Source: Strongylocentrotus purpuratus
Taxonomy: Eukaryota > Echinodermata > Echinoidea > Camarodonta > Strongylocentrotidae
NCBI RefSeq assembly: GCF_000002235.5
Contig: NW_022145601.1
Coordinates: 7,947,660-8,011,659 of the forward strand
DNA length: 64,000 bases
Direction of reading: 5' to 3'
The notes beneath the pieces are model-generated. The model searched no databases and had not been told where the DNA came from. It worked only from the letters and a program-made list of their open reading frames with translations. Positions 22,547 through 36,700 of this stretch are shown here, piece after piece (within the stretch, counting starts at the first letter, position 1; each line of letters starts with the position of its first letter). A program made the position numbers and the translations under genes.

Positions 22547-22587
22547 GTTGCACTGTGTAGATTGTACTACTATCTACACAGTGTAAC
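22547..22587. other. Stem-loop between the convergent genes
   Basis: GTTGCACTGTGTAGAT (22547-22562) pairs with ATCTACACAGTGTAAC (22572-22587), 16 pairs with one G-U, around a 9-base loop. Could be a MITE relic, an RNA hairpin or chance; no precursor context decides it. Confidence 0.55.
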
Positions 22588-22599
22588 AAACTTTTTTTC

Positions 22600-24180
22600 T
22601 CCCATCAATGATGGGCGAACTATCTTTCATCACATGATTTACTTTTGACCAATCATAAAGCAAATTTCTTAGTATGTGGAATATAAATACATAATATAGT
22701 CTGATGTATACATACATTTAAGCCTACATAAGATAGCACTGCATAACCTAAAATACATACACCCTGGATAACCATTTCAGAAATTAAAATAGGTAAACAC
22801 AAATAGAAATAAACACACATGCAGAGAATAAAACAGCAATGATAATTGTGTATTAAACTACAGAAGACTCACAAATTACAAAAAACATATGAGCAAAGTC
22901 TGCATACTCTGTACTTGTGAATTAAAATATTTAAGGTCCTCCATTTGCAAAGCAAGTAACTTGCCAATTACAAAGATTTATTGTTGTTACTCTTATTATC
23001 CACAATCCAACCCTTGTAATAAGTTCATGTGTATGAAAGCAGAAAAATAAGATGAACAGAATGTGAAAGTTTGAAATAAATTGGACCACTAATAAATATT
23101 AAAAAAAGCCTCTCCCCCCCCCCCCCCCCCCCCCTCTCTCTCTCTCTCTCCCTCCTCTTCTCTTTTTGTAAGTACCGGTAGTGAATTTGGCAAGAAGAAA
23201 GTCATTGGAAGCTAAACTGTAAATGGACACATGTTTCATTGCAAATTCTACCACCGTTTTTTCTTGATTGTTCATATTCTTGATTGTTCAAATTTTTGAT
23301 TGTAAATGATAAAAGGTATTTGATTACTAAAAAATACCCCAAAAGACTCTATAAAAATTGAAGTAAATTGCTGCTATTTTAGACTCATTCTCATATGTCA
23401 CAGTACACCGCTGATGCAAAATAAGTGCATGGCATTGAACCAATAAAAAAGTTTCCTATGTAGCTTGATTGTATAAATTCAACCTCAAAAAACTTTTAAT
23501 CTAGTGTGGAGAAAAGATAACATAGCACGGCACGTACACAACCCAACTCCTATTTTGGTTTCATGCACGCCCTATTTTATGCCAGCGTGTACACCAACTG
23601 GTCTACACAACAAGTTGTTTTACTGCTGTTTACCACATTATATGTGAATGAGCCTTTTGAGGAAAAAAAATTATATATCATTAAAACTTGACTACATTAA
23701 GCTTTCTAATAACATTTACATGTTCTCAAAAATATAATCTATAACACAAATAAACACAATGTAAATTACACATCAAGTCTGCTATTACATAACATAACTG
23801 GATATGAAAATAGGAATGATATTCAGAAAATATGCAACAAAATAGAGAATAAATGCTTCAGACATAATAAAGGTATTTACCGGTATTGCACATACAAAGT
23901 AATAAATTATATGATTCGTTCAACTTTCTCCTGTGTAATTTGTTCAACTTTACAGCCTTATATTTATTTGCATTTCTTTAGATTAATTATATTTCATTTA
24001 TCTTTATATCATTGCAATTTACATGTTGGAAGACTAAGCTTTGTACATAGTTTTGTTCGTGCTTGTGTTTGTTTTCTAATGTTAATCAACACAACTTTAA
24101 GTACTGGAAAGTACAGTGTAAACTAGTTATAAAAAGAAAATTGGGGCTATAGAAATTACCTTGCTTTATCAGGTATCTCA
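22600..24180. other. Intergenic AT-rich DNA, no gene recognised
   Basis: Includes a C-run followed by (CT)n at 23112-23160 and several AATAAA signals on the minus strand (plus-strand TTTATT at 23963-23968 and 22977-22982), any of which could end the Sfi1-repeat transcript. Confidence 0.5.
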
Positions 24181-24249
24181 TTGTATCATGTTTGAAATAC
24201 AAAAGAATATGAAGAGCTCGAATCAGCACAGTTAATAACAGGGCAATAA

Positions 24250-24580
24250 TTGAGAACCAAATTCAATGTCATTCCATGACCAGATAAGTACCATTTTGGT
24301 ATGGATGCAGAATCTAAGCAGCGTTGGAATAGTAATACCTTATTCAGGGTTCCCACATAAATTTGAGAACCAAATTCAATGACTTTTCATGACCTAGTAT
24401 TTTTTCCCCTTTTCCATGACCAGATAAGAACCATTTTTGGTATGGGTGCGGGATCCATGCAGCGTACGAATTGTCAGTTCAAATTGGAAGGCTGCCATAG
24501 CCACGAACAGCTCACACCCACGATCAATTTCAGTGATTTTCCATGACTTTTCAAAACATCATTTTTCCTTACATAACATC
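24250..24580. repeat. Dispersed repeat with AATTCAATG/CCATGACC motifs
   Basis: GAGAACCAAATTCAATG occurs at 24250 and 24364, and CCATGACCAGATAAG at 24276 and 24414, so two diverged copies sit about 115-140 bp apart. GGGTTCCCACA resembles a DNA transposon end, but no partner end was found. Confidence 0.5.
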
Positions 24581-24683
24581 ATTTTTAGATTACGACCCCA
24601 GAGTGTTTCATAACAATTTTCCACTGCACGAAACTCAATCAACATATCGAGATGTCCATTATGAGTTCGAGGACCATGAGCAG

Positions 24684-24746
24684 TCATTCTTTAGAGCCTA
24701 GTTCCGTTCTCTGTAGAGTAGCAAGTTGGCGCCATCGGTGGAAAAC
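24684..24746 (-). CDS. Sfi1-repeat gene terminal exon 32
   Basis: 63 nt; acceptor taacccttgcag, phase 0. Encodes VFHRWRQLATLQRTELGS, a last W motif, and ends at TGA (24686-24684). The nearest AATAAA on this strand is at 23968-23963, which would give a 3' UTR of about 0.7 kb. No polyadenylation site is certain. Confidence 0.82.
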   Translation of the reverse strand, partial: VFHRWRQLATLQRTELGSKE

Positions 24747-27700
24747 CTGCAAGGGTTAAAAAACAGAGGGATAAAAGGGACGAAGGACCTACTCACCGTT
24801 AACCTAGACTTGAGTACTGACAATGAAATTAGCTTTAAGCAAATTTTGTTTCGTCTAATTTTGGCTTTCTGTTCATTCTTGCGAGATAATCTGATTAGTG
24901 CAAGACAAAAAAGCTTTAGTATGTCAGTATTCGTTGCTATTATTCAATCCTGAATGAATTATCGTGCAGTAAATAATGGGTGTTTGGACCAGCAAAATCA
25001 TAGTGAAGAAAATAAAGAAAAACAATTCCTGGAAATTTAAATCACTGAAAAGCCCAATTATACAACAGCACAAACATGTATGAGATCATTTGTAATTCAC
25101 AGAGTCAAAACTACTTGCTTGATTTTCTTTTGATATCTTACTTTAGTCAATGCTCATCTATGTTACTATTTTCTAGCAAAATAATAAGGCATATAGTCTT
25201 TAACATTAGTATAAGTTTTGCTTCATTTTGTTTTGTGCTATCTTCAGTACAAAAGCGACTTGTATTCAACCAGCATCTACACATACCAGTATTTACATGA
25301 AATATAAGTTTAAGTAACAGAATCGGATTTATGACTCACTAATACCAATAGTAATCTTAACCTGTTTTTTATTTTATCCCAAATAAATATGATTAGTATC
25401 TTAGTATAAAAGTAACATTTGAGTAAGGTTATGTGACTGCATTTTAAAAGAAACAGTTTAATAGTTTTTTGAAATGGTGGATAAAGTAGTACACAACTGA
25501 AGCCAAATCTAGAATTACTAGGTTTTGTAATCATTACAAATATAAATTGGCTGAATCTTGCTAAAAAATCACAAAGAACAGCATGGCACACAGACTTGGG
25601 TACTTGAGATCACAGACACACGTGCATCTAAATTTGGTGCTCAAAGTTTCAAAATATTTCTAACATGGGGACATTTCCACTATGATAATCTTTCAAAGTT
25701 AATATCAAGAGAGAGAGAGAGAGAGCTCACAAATTGGTTTTCTTTTTTTACTAGAACTCGACCTAATTATATAAAAATCTTGTCTGAAGGCTCGTTAGCA
25801 TACGTCGGGGTAAACTGCCACGCCTTCCCACAGCATTTTTCTGTGTGCTAAATGAATGGCAATTGGGGATGAAAATAGTAGCTACGCACAAGAAGGTACA
25901 CAAAATGAAGCGCAGTAAACTGAACAAACCTTCCTGGGTAAACTCAGGGATGCCAGTTAGAATTGATCAGAGGGCCTGAAATCACAGAGAATGGGCTATT
26001 TTGTACACAAAAAAGCCTAAAATATGGTCTGAAAATAACTTGCCAGGGCCTGAAAACTGGCATCCCTGTAAACTGCAGTGATATACTGAGACATATGTGA
26101 GCAGGCCTTCATAGGTGACTACACGATTTCATACCAACCTTGGTGAGAAGCATACGTTGATCCTGTTCCAACATCTCCCTTGAGACACGATCCATTATGA
26201 AGTGTTTCCTCCAAGTTTTCCAACATCTCTCAAGCCTCAAGTACCTTGCCTGTAACGAAAAAGAAAAGAAAGAAGAAAGAAAGAACAGAATGATAAGAAA
26301 TGTAGCATTCCACAATGATTGCAGTTTGCTTGCCACGCCATCGACATGAGGTGTTGAAGAGAAGGTTGAGTTCTGGGAAGTGGTGAAAAATAATTTGTGA
26401 GCGTTATCATTGTATTATGCAAGTGTGGAAGAACATCAGATAAAAAATGTTCCCTGAAAAGCATAGCTCTTCAAATGCCTTAATATTCTAAACATGGCAT
26501 GTTATATCATAAAAGTCGGGACGAATTGTTTCGCCACGTGTTCGTGTAGTCCCATATACATCTTTCTGTATACAGTGCTTGTAACTATACCAAGACTGGG
26601 ACAAATTTCTTATAATTTTGATGATTTCAGAACCTTGCAATACACATAAATACTTATATGCTAGATGATCAATCTTTTCTGATCGATTCCACAACGTTTC
26701 TTTCACAATGCAATCGCTTGACCAGAACTCAACCTTCTCTTTAAGTCGAGTGGTCTAAACCGTCTGCTGCATGCATGGAAGCGTAAGAGATACGTCACTG
26801 GCAGTTACAGACTTCTTGCAGAAATCCAAAAAAATACTTGACTGGCGATGCAAAGGTCATGGGTTCACACACTGGCATGGCGCTAGAGTCCTCTGGCAAG
26901 TGCACTTCTTGCTTGTTTATTTTTTAACATGTACAATGTACGCGAAGTGCAAGTGGGGATGGAAAAATGTAAAAGCTACATGCAATGAGCGTGCTACACA
27001 TAATAAGATTGAGAAATGTGAACACATTATGCTTATATTGCCTCAGCGGTTTATCAAAGCGGTTTCCCTAGGCAAATGTGAATGGGGCTGCAGAGGGCTC
27101 ACCATGGCTCGGGCCATCAGCATCTGAGTGACATGCTGCTTCCACAGGAGGCCATATTTCTGTTCCAGAAAGCACTGTCTTCTTTGATGTCTGACTGCTT
27201 GAAGAGTTGACCTCCATTTGTTGAAATATCCTCGTCTGTAGGTATCACAATGGGAACAAAGGTAAAAGTATTTGTGAAGAAAATGTCTTTGTGCTTTCAT
27301 TTGACTTCACAGTATTTTCATCACCACATCTAATTTCATTCAGGTTTATCATCCTTACTGCTACCACCACCACACCGATTGCCATCAGCACCATCTCCAC
27401 CATCATCACCACCATCCTCATCATCATCATTACCATTATCATCATCATTATCCTCCTCCTCCTCCTCTTACTTTACATCATCATCAACATCACCATAACC
27501 ATTCATATCAGTATCACTATCACCATCATCCTCACCATCACCACCACCACCATCCCCACCATCACCACCACCACCGCCACCCTCATCGCCATCATCCTCA
27601 CCATCACTACCACTACCATCATCATCATCATCACCACCACCACCACCACCACCATCATCTTCGTCACCATCACCATCACCACCACTACCATCATCATCAT

Positions 27701-30700
27701 CACCATGCCACCATCCTCACCACCACCACTACCACTACCACTACCATCATCATCATCACCACCACCACCACCACCATCTTCATCACCATCACCATCACTA
27801 CCACTACCATCATCAACAACCCATCTCCAATGACTTAAACCTGCTTACCTCACACCATGGTCCCAGTGAAGCACTGCTAGCTCCTCTAGATCGCTCTCAT
27901 ACTGTCTTATCAATTTCTTTCTTTCCATGCTCTTCCTCCATCTTGCCACCGCCCATCTCATCCTCCTCCTCCTCTCCCTCAGTCGCTGGGCCTGGACCTC
28001 GTGTACCTCATTACGCCAGTCACTAAAGCACCTGCAAGAACATCAAATCAAACATTATTTTGGAGCTGGAGAGAGATGGAGAGATGGAGAGAGAGAGAGA
28101 TGGACAGAGAGAACTTTTGTTTAAGTGTCCAGACACCCCCCCCCCCCCATCTACTAGAAAAAGCCAGAAAATGATCTTTATGATAGATGTACAATATTTT
28201 GTGCATGACCAAGAACTTTGAATATGAATGTGAATTTGAATGCGAATGTGTATATGAATTATAAATATGAATTTAAATATAAATTATCAATATACATATG
28301 AATATAAATTATGAATATGAATATGAATTAAGATGTGAATAAGACTATGATTATGACAATGAATATGAACATGAACACAAAAACACACACACACACACAC
28401 CCACCAACACAAACACACGCGCATATGAACACAAACACACATATGAACACAAAAACACATATGAACACAAACAGACATACATGTATGAACGCAAAAAAAA
28501 AAAGGACACAAACACGCATATGAACACAAACACAAAAGCAAACATGAGTTTGAATATGAAAAGGACGATATGAAGTAATAATCCACACATACCTAGTAAG
28601 AAGTGCTGCTTCCTCTTTCCTCTTAGCTTCTGCTTCTTGAGTTGCAAGGTAGGCGCCTCTCCACACTCTGAAAGCTTCATGTTGCCTTCTCTCACTCACT
28701 CGACATGCGACCTTCTGGCGGAGAGCATTTAAGACCTTCTGTTTCTGACTGAAACTCCTCCAAGCGATTAGAATCCTGCATAAAGCACATAGAAGAAGCA
28801 ACAAAAAAAAAAATGAGGTTTCAAATAAACATTTTTTTTAAACCGGATGTTTCTGCATTTATTGATAAAATCAAATATAAAACATTCATATAACAATAAT
28901 AGTATATAATATAATTGATTTACATAAAGAGAGACAACTTAACTACACACACATAAAAATGCATAATGAATAAATAATTGAAAGCTTGAAAGTAAGTAAA
29001 AATAATCAAGATAAATGCAGAGGCCAACTATCATAAGCAAGAATGCTTTGAGTCGATAGCAGCCAATGAATATGTGCAGGGCTCCACACTGACTTTTTCC
29101 ATTTTGATCTTTTGATCTAGAATGCTCTGAATTACAAATTTTACATGAGCAGAAAGAGAGAGAGAGCAAAAAAAAATTGCTGGAAAATTGGAGTGACCTT
29201 TCTGTTTCAATACATAGGGCCATCTCTAAATTGGCAACGCAAAGTTAAAGCTTATCTGCCATACTTTACAGGAGGGATTAGACCGCTCTGCAAGGTCACT
29301 GGACAGGTGGTTATCTCATCAACTCAGCTCTCAGTTAACATAAGAAAAAGAGGATCATGGGGGACCAATGGTCACCGATTATGCATTGTTTATTATATAG
29401 AGGGCGCAAGTAGCTACCAGTAGTGCAGTGGGCCTTTAAATCACTACTATTTGTACAATCTGCACTTCTTCGGTGATTTTCTATGAAATTTTAATTCAAA
29501 CTGTTCAAACCTACGTGGGGAAAATACCAATAACTAATGTGAAGCCAATGAGAGGAAAAGCTGATTCATATAGGGGGTGTTTCACAAAGATCCTAAGTTG
29601 AACTTATCTCTAAGTTGGACTTAAACAATTATGGAAAGTCATTAGCATCCTTGAAAATATTTTGTAAAAGTTATTTTGGAAGGCATTAATTGTTTATTCA
29701 AATCATTCATATTTTCTATCATCAAGGAGATTTCATGTTCTGGGTGTGGAATTTATAAAAAGTCTAAAATACTTGAATTTCTGCTTTTGAATATATTTCA
29801 TTTTAAGGCTCCAATGGCTGTCCCTAATTTTTGAGTCCAACTTAGAGTTAAGTTTGACTTCGAATCTTTGTGAATCACCCCCCCCCCCCCTAGACTTTTA
29901 GAAAATGTGCCAAACCTCCTTTGGATGCACATGTTATGATGATCTTTGGCCAGCTGTCTCAATCGGCTCTCGTCTTGCCATACTGCAAATGTCATCTTGA
30001 GGGTGAAATGGTTCTTCCTGGTCTGTACACAATGCAGAACGATTCTCCTTCCCGAGTGATCTAACAACGTAAAAATGGGGACAGATGCAGGGGGGTGGTT
30101 AACAAAGACTAAGATCGACTTTAAGTTAGATTTAATTATGGCAGGCCGCTCATGCCACTGGTTACTCTCACCATTGGTCTCTCAATTATTATCTTTAGAT
30201 AATATTTTTTCCTTCAATAATGAACTATCAAAAAAGGTAAATTCTGTAGGTTGGTGACCACGTTTTGTACGTCTCCTGAGAGACAAATGCCAGTAAATGG
30301 TGAAAGCAAACAGTGGCATGAACAGCCTGCCATCGTTAAGTCCAACTTAAAATCAATCTTAGTCTTTGTGAAACACTCTCCTGGACTTTTACATGCCAGT
30401 CACACTGATGAGACCAACATGAAACCTAGACTACAGACCAAACAAAAAGACTGGGCATTGTGGCATGCGCCTGTAATCCAGCTAACAATGGAAGTTACAA
30501 ACTGATTCAGTCGAGGACGCAGGTTCGGAACCAAGTCACGTCTTTCGGATGGTGACGTTAAAGGTCAGTCCGCAGACGTAAATAATCATATCTGATTGAT
30601 ACACGTCTGTAAAAACCGAATTACACACACACACACAGATTAAATTACACCGAATGGCCACGTCTAGAGTCCGTCTGGATTTAGTTCAGATGTATGATCT

Positions 30701-33700
30701 ATGAATCAGGCCTCAATTTACTCAGAGGCTGCTTGGAGTTTAGATGGGTGAACCAAGATTTGTTCCTGTGACATTTACCTCAAGTTTGATTTCATCTAAG
30801 ATATAGGTTTAGGGCTAAGATAATTTAAAGAGGAAAGAAATACTGTAGATACGTACACGTACAGATACATTAAAAAACAACAGCAACAATGGGTATATAT
30901 ATAGGCCGAGTCAGACATGGAAAGACATAGAGACAAAGTAAGACAGAGAGATAGAGAGAGAGAGAGAGAGATATACAAACAAGCAAAGAAAGAGAAGACA
31001 AGGACAAAGCCGATATGCCAACCTCTTGCCCAGTTCCGTAGGGCATTGAAAGACTGCCTCAGTAGGGACTTCTCTCTTTCTCCTCTCATGCTTTCAGCTT
31101 TCTGATAATTGGCTTGTGATCCTCTCCATGTTTGCCAGGTCTGTGATAGAAAAGAGAGAGAGAGAGAGAGAGAGAACATGAAATCTCATTGATAATAGAA
31201 AAATATGAATGATTTGAATCAACATTTTATGCCTTTTATTAAAATAACTTTTACCAAATATTTTAAAATATGCTAACGGCTTTCCATAATTGTTAAGTCC
31301 AACTTAGAGATAAGTTCAACTCAGGATCTTTGTGAAACACCCCTGGGGTAATAACAATGACAAGTCCTGCAACTGCTTTATTTTAGTATCTTTAAATGAA
31401 TTAGTTTCAATTGTTCCACTGTTATATATTTTACACCTTCTCAGCTATGAGTTTTTCTCATTGAAAATTGAAGATTTTGTTATTGATTTTAAAAGTCTTT
31501 CCAACTAAAGCTTGGTGCATGATACATGTACAGCTTCACCTGGTACATTGCATTTGCAAGAAAATGGCTGTGCCCATGTCATGCTAAAAGGCATCACAGT
31601 CATGCCAAGAATATCTTAATTTATAAATCTCTTGTACATTTTTTTAAGGAATACATCTTTTTTTCCAGAATGTCTACACCTATACTTTGGGGTAGGGTTC
31701 CCTTTAAAGGACAAGTCCACTCCAAAAATAACTTACTTTCAATATAAGCAGAAAAATTGGACAAACCAATCAAAAAAAGTTTTAACAAAAATCGGATAAC
31801 TAATAAGAGAGTTATGAATTTTTGAAAAAGTATGTAAAACTATGGAACAATGAAAATCACAAGACAAATTGGGAACTCACTCATCAGTCTATGATGTCAT
31901 GTCGTCACTATCCACTAATTATTTTCTATATATTCATAATATAAATTTCCTTTTTCCCCCCTAAGAATCTTATTTTTTCACACCAGCATACAAGTTAGAT
32001 TGATAGTAACATGTATTTTTTTCTTTTTTTTTTTTTAAATTCATAACTTTCTTATTAGTTATCTGATTTTGCTCAAACTTTTTTTTAATAGTTTGTCTGC
32101 TTTTCTGCTTCTATTGAAAGTAAGTTTTTTTTTTTAATGGACTTGCCCTTTAAGCTTCAACGGTACCTCCTACATGTACTTCCACACAACTTTGATGTTC
32201 ACACATTGTCCATACCTTCAACATGAGCTTATGCTTGAAGCTATGCTCAGTCTGTCTCTCTCGATAGCGTAGACGCCACATGAGAAATGCGACACCGACT
32301 GACTTGTCTGCCAATTCACCTTTGACCTTTGCGGCTGTGACATGAAGGTCTGTCATGTGACTTTGCCTATCCTTCCACTTCCTGAAGTACACTTCCAACT
32401 GAATTGAGGAAAGAATATTATCAGTACAATTATTGCAATTAAGTTGGAGCTAGGTGCATATATGGCTTGATACTAAAACCAATTCTAAATAAACATTAGG
32501 GTGGTATTCTCGAAAGCGGACTAACTTTAGTCCATGGTTTAATCCACCGACTATGTATGGAATGCCAAGCGTCCATATGAATATATTTTTGAATAATTTG
32601 ATATCCCTAAATTACACTAATAAAACAATTATATCATAGTTATATTGTTGTTTATTAATTATGTTATTACATTTTATTTTAATTTAGTGACAGAATAAAT
32701 TATTCAAAAACATATTCATATGCACACTTGGCATTCCATACATAGTCGGTGGATTAAACAATGGACTAAAGTTAGTCCGCTTTTGAGAATACCACCCTAC
32801 ATGTACATTTTCAACAGTACTGTCTCCTCAACATAGACATGCCCTCAAAGGTTTCCTCCATCACATTATTGCACATCCACCGTCTGTTTACAGCCAGAAG
32901 AGCGCTAATTCTGAAGATATAAGTTATGCCCTTATGGATCTCAGCAGACAACACACACTTCAATCTCTCTATAAAATATGTAACATTTTACAAGGAGGGG
33001 TGAATCAATAGGAAGAGCGATTTGCATTATCCCCAGTAAATATTGTCCATTTGGAGTCTGAATGGCGTTAGATCATAATAATTTACACAGAGTGAATGCC
33101 TTTCTCCCTCCATTCTGTGGAAAATAAGAATAAAAATTGGTGCCAAGTTGAGGATAAAAAGGTGATTTATTTAATAGATCTTAAGAAAATTGTGAACTGG
33201 AATAGTTATTACCAAAGCTTTCCTCCTCTGAGATACAAAATGCTGTTCCAAGACACTGTGTCTTCTAGACCTCTGGAGCAGCTCTTTCAATCCCTGCATG
33301 GATCTATAAAAAAAAAAAAGAGGAAAGGTAGTAAAAAAAAAAAATTGTTAGCACTTTCATGACCCTGTGACCTTTGACCTTCTCCACAGAAAATCTAATC
33401 AATTCATCCTTGCATGTTCATACATACTTTATCAAAGTTTGATTGCCTTATTATTTTTCAAGTTATTGTGATAACGATCTATTTTCTATTTTTAACAGTT
33501 GTATGACCCAATGACCTTTGACCTTTAACTTTAAAGGGTAAGACCACTCCAAAAATTGAAAATTCAGACAAACGAATCAAAAAAAGTTATTGCAAAATTG
33601 GATGACTAATAGGAAAGTTATGAATTTTTGATGGCATGAAATACTTTGAAAATCACAAGACAAATTGGCAACTCACTCATGAGTCTGTGACGTCATTGCC

Positions 33701-36700
33701 TAACTATCCAGCAATTGTTTTCTTTACATTGATAATATAAATTTTGAATTTTCCCCCTAAAAATCTTATTTCCTCACACCAGCATCCAAGTTATGTTGAT
33801 AGTACCGGTAATATGTTTTTGTGTGGGTGCACTACTATAAAGCAATTTTTTTAGTTAAATCATGAAAAATGTGATCAATGATTATGAATAGACAATAGGT
33901 ATTCAAAAAATAGATACCTGGGCCCCGTCTTACAAAGAGTTGATATCAATCGTAACTATGTACATAAGAGATAGGAGACTGCAAACTTGCGATTGATTGG
34001 AAGACTTAGGATTGATTTGGATCGATCGTAACTCTTTGTAAGACGAGGCCCTGGTGTTTAATTTTTTTCTTCAAAGTTAGTAAACAGATATTTCCTGTTA
34101 TAACAAATCAACAGTACAACAAGTCATTGACGAGTGACATCTGACATCTACCGGTATGCAAGCACCAACAAGAAGTATTTTTTAGCACAAGCTTAATTTG
34201 TTATGACAATCAACATCTTTATCCATAACATAAAAGATAACATAGTTTTCATAATTGGCCCCTGCACACATAACTACATAATTCATACTAGCCTGTTGAG
34301 GAGCGTGTTGCCATAGAAACGATGAGAAAGCTGATGGCCTATCCATGACCTCTGCCACCAGATGAATGTTTGTTTTAGCTTTCTTTCCTCCAATGAGCTC
34401 CGGAACAAACTCATGGTCTCCGTCAGCTCCCTTGATCTCCTAACTAAATGTCGCCAGTGGGTGGCAGCAGACAGGGTCACTTGCTTTCTACGTTTCGTTT
34501 CAAGGTACTGATTTCGCCAAATCGAAAAAGCCTGTGGGCAAAATGGTGTTGGTTATTTGAAATGGATTGTACACCTTTAGCATGCAGCATGAAAACTCAT
34601 GAAAACTTGATTATTTATGAAAATAGCAACTTCTTAAAAACACAGAAATGAAAATAACAATCAAGTTAAAGTTGTACATTCAAGGTGGACAAGAAAATGG
34701 TCTTTACATACAGGTGGGGGGCGTTTCACACAGCCTTTTTTCAATGACAAATGACAAAAATCAGTGTCAAATCTGCTGATAACCAATCAGAAGCAAGGAT
34801 TTCAGTAGCTTACAACAAAAACTGTCATTTGTCACTGATGACAAGTTTTGTGAACCCCCCCCCCCCCTCCCCTCGGGTCCTTATGCATTATTTCCTTTAC
34901 GACAAGTTTCAATAGGAAAATACCTCTTGTAGGACTTCATTCTGTTCTTGTCTCTCACGACGCCTTTCTGCAACAAACATCTTCCACGCAGTAAGGACCT
35001 TGGTCAGTGTACTCCTAGCCTGTCTGTGCTCCTGCATTACAGCAAACCTCCTGGCCTTGTATTCCATCTGCCAGAGTCTGAAGCAAGCAGAGAGTGTAGC
35101 ATGTTTCTTCCTTGACTGGATGGAATCCATGCCCAGTCTATGCCGCTTCACACCATGGATTACTGATTTCCATCCACTGAAAGTCCTGAAAAAGTGAAGT
35201 ACAGGTATAGCAATATTTAAGCCACAATCTACACATGAGCACATAAAGATCGTTTGCACCAAATTGTACGACCCATCCAGATGAAATGCTGTGTGTGCTG
35301 ATAACGGACGCCGGAGCTAAAGCTAGGGTAATGATTTCAAAACTCTTTGGAAACGCATAGGGACGTTATAATGTGATATGGGCTATGGATGAATTGAATA
35401 TTGTTATGTGATGTAGAACCAAATGTACTTGCTATGTCAGCCATGACAATTTACATATTCATGTTTTTGGCATTTTTGATTATTGAAAGAAAAATTCCTT
35501 GTAAAAACATTCCAATTACTGATATATACGAAGATAACATAGTTGCAATGTTTAACATCATATAAAAGAATCCAATATAATTACAAAATTAACAGGAAAT
35601 TTATAATAATAAATGTAAACAAATTGCCAGTTATAAAGTAGAGAGAGAGAAGGAGAAATGAAAAGGGACAAGATGGGGAAGACGACAGAGAGATGAGAAA
35701 GAAAGAGAAGGAATTGTTGGGAAAGGGAAAAATATAAGAGTACCATTTCATTTGCTCATAGTTTACATGTGCATTTGAATTCTATTACAGGCATGTTTAT
35801 CAGCATTGAATTATTGTGTACTTTAAGAATAACAAATAGATTTAACTTTAGATTTTTTGTTTGGGAACAAAGAGAGTCAAGCACGTCAATATTTTTTGTG
35901 GGATAGAATTGGCAAAAAAATTGGTCAAAGAATTAGCAAGAGCTAGAACTTTGGTTACATTGGCTTCATTCTCAAAAAGATTGGACTGCACAGTTTGTGC
36001 ACGAACCTATGAAGAATCTTCCCGTCCTGGAATGCCTTAGCTCGCCTGGTTTTCTCTGCCTCCTGTTTCCATGACAACCAGGCCCCGTTCAGGAGGCCAG
36101 CACGGCATCGTTGCTTCACGACCTGATGAGTGAGGCGGAGTCTCTTGGTTGTCTCTGCCCACCCCTGCCATACCTGGATGATGAGGCTGAGATGATTGTT
36201 AGCTGCTCCGTGGTAGTGGGTATGGACCAGGTCCTGCTTAGCAAGCTGCATCCTCCAGCGTCTGAAAGCCTGCAATTAAATGATCCTCAAAGATAAAAGT
36301 GGGTTCCAGACATGCGATTACATCATAGAAGAATTTATACAACTCACTTCCATACCCTAATCAAATGATTGGTCAGATTATTGCATGTTTTTTCATGAAA
36401 AAGCGTGCAATAGTGTCCAGTACTACTGCGCGTAGAGGTTAGAGTGCTTAATACTGTGTGTGCATGGGCATATTCTTGCGTAGCACTATGCGTAAATGGG
36501 TATAGAGGTAAGTGTGCTTGCTATATCTATGTTTGCGCACTAAATTAATCCTTATCAAACTTATATATTTATTTGTCAGCCGAATCAATCTTTTTACATT
36601 AAATAACAAGGATCTAGGAGTTTCGTTGTATAAAACAAATGATGCATGTTTTCATTCGTTCATTATATGATCTATTCGTCCTCGTTGATGCTGTGTGTAT

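Noticed and set aside
27291-27833. 180-residue Ile/Thr/Pro-rich frame
   Set aside because: A (CAT/CAC)n microsatellite in an intron of the minus-strand gene.
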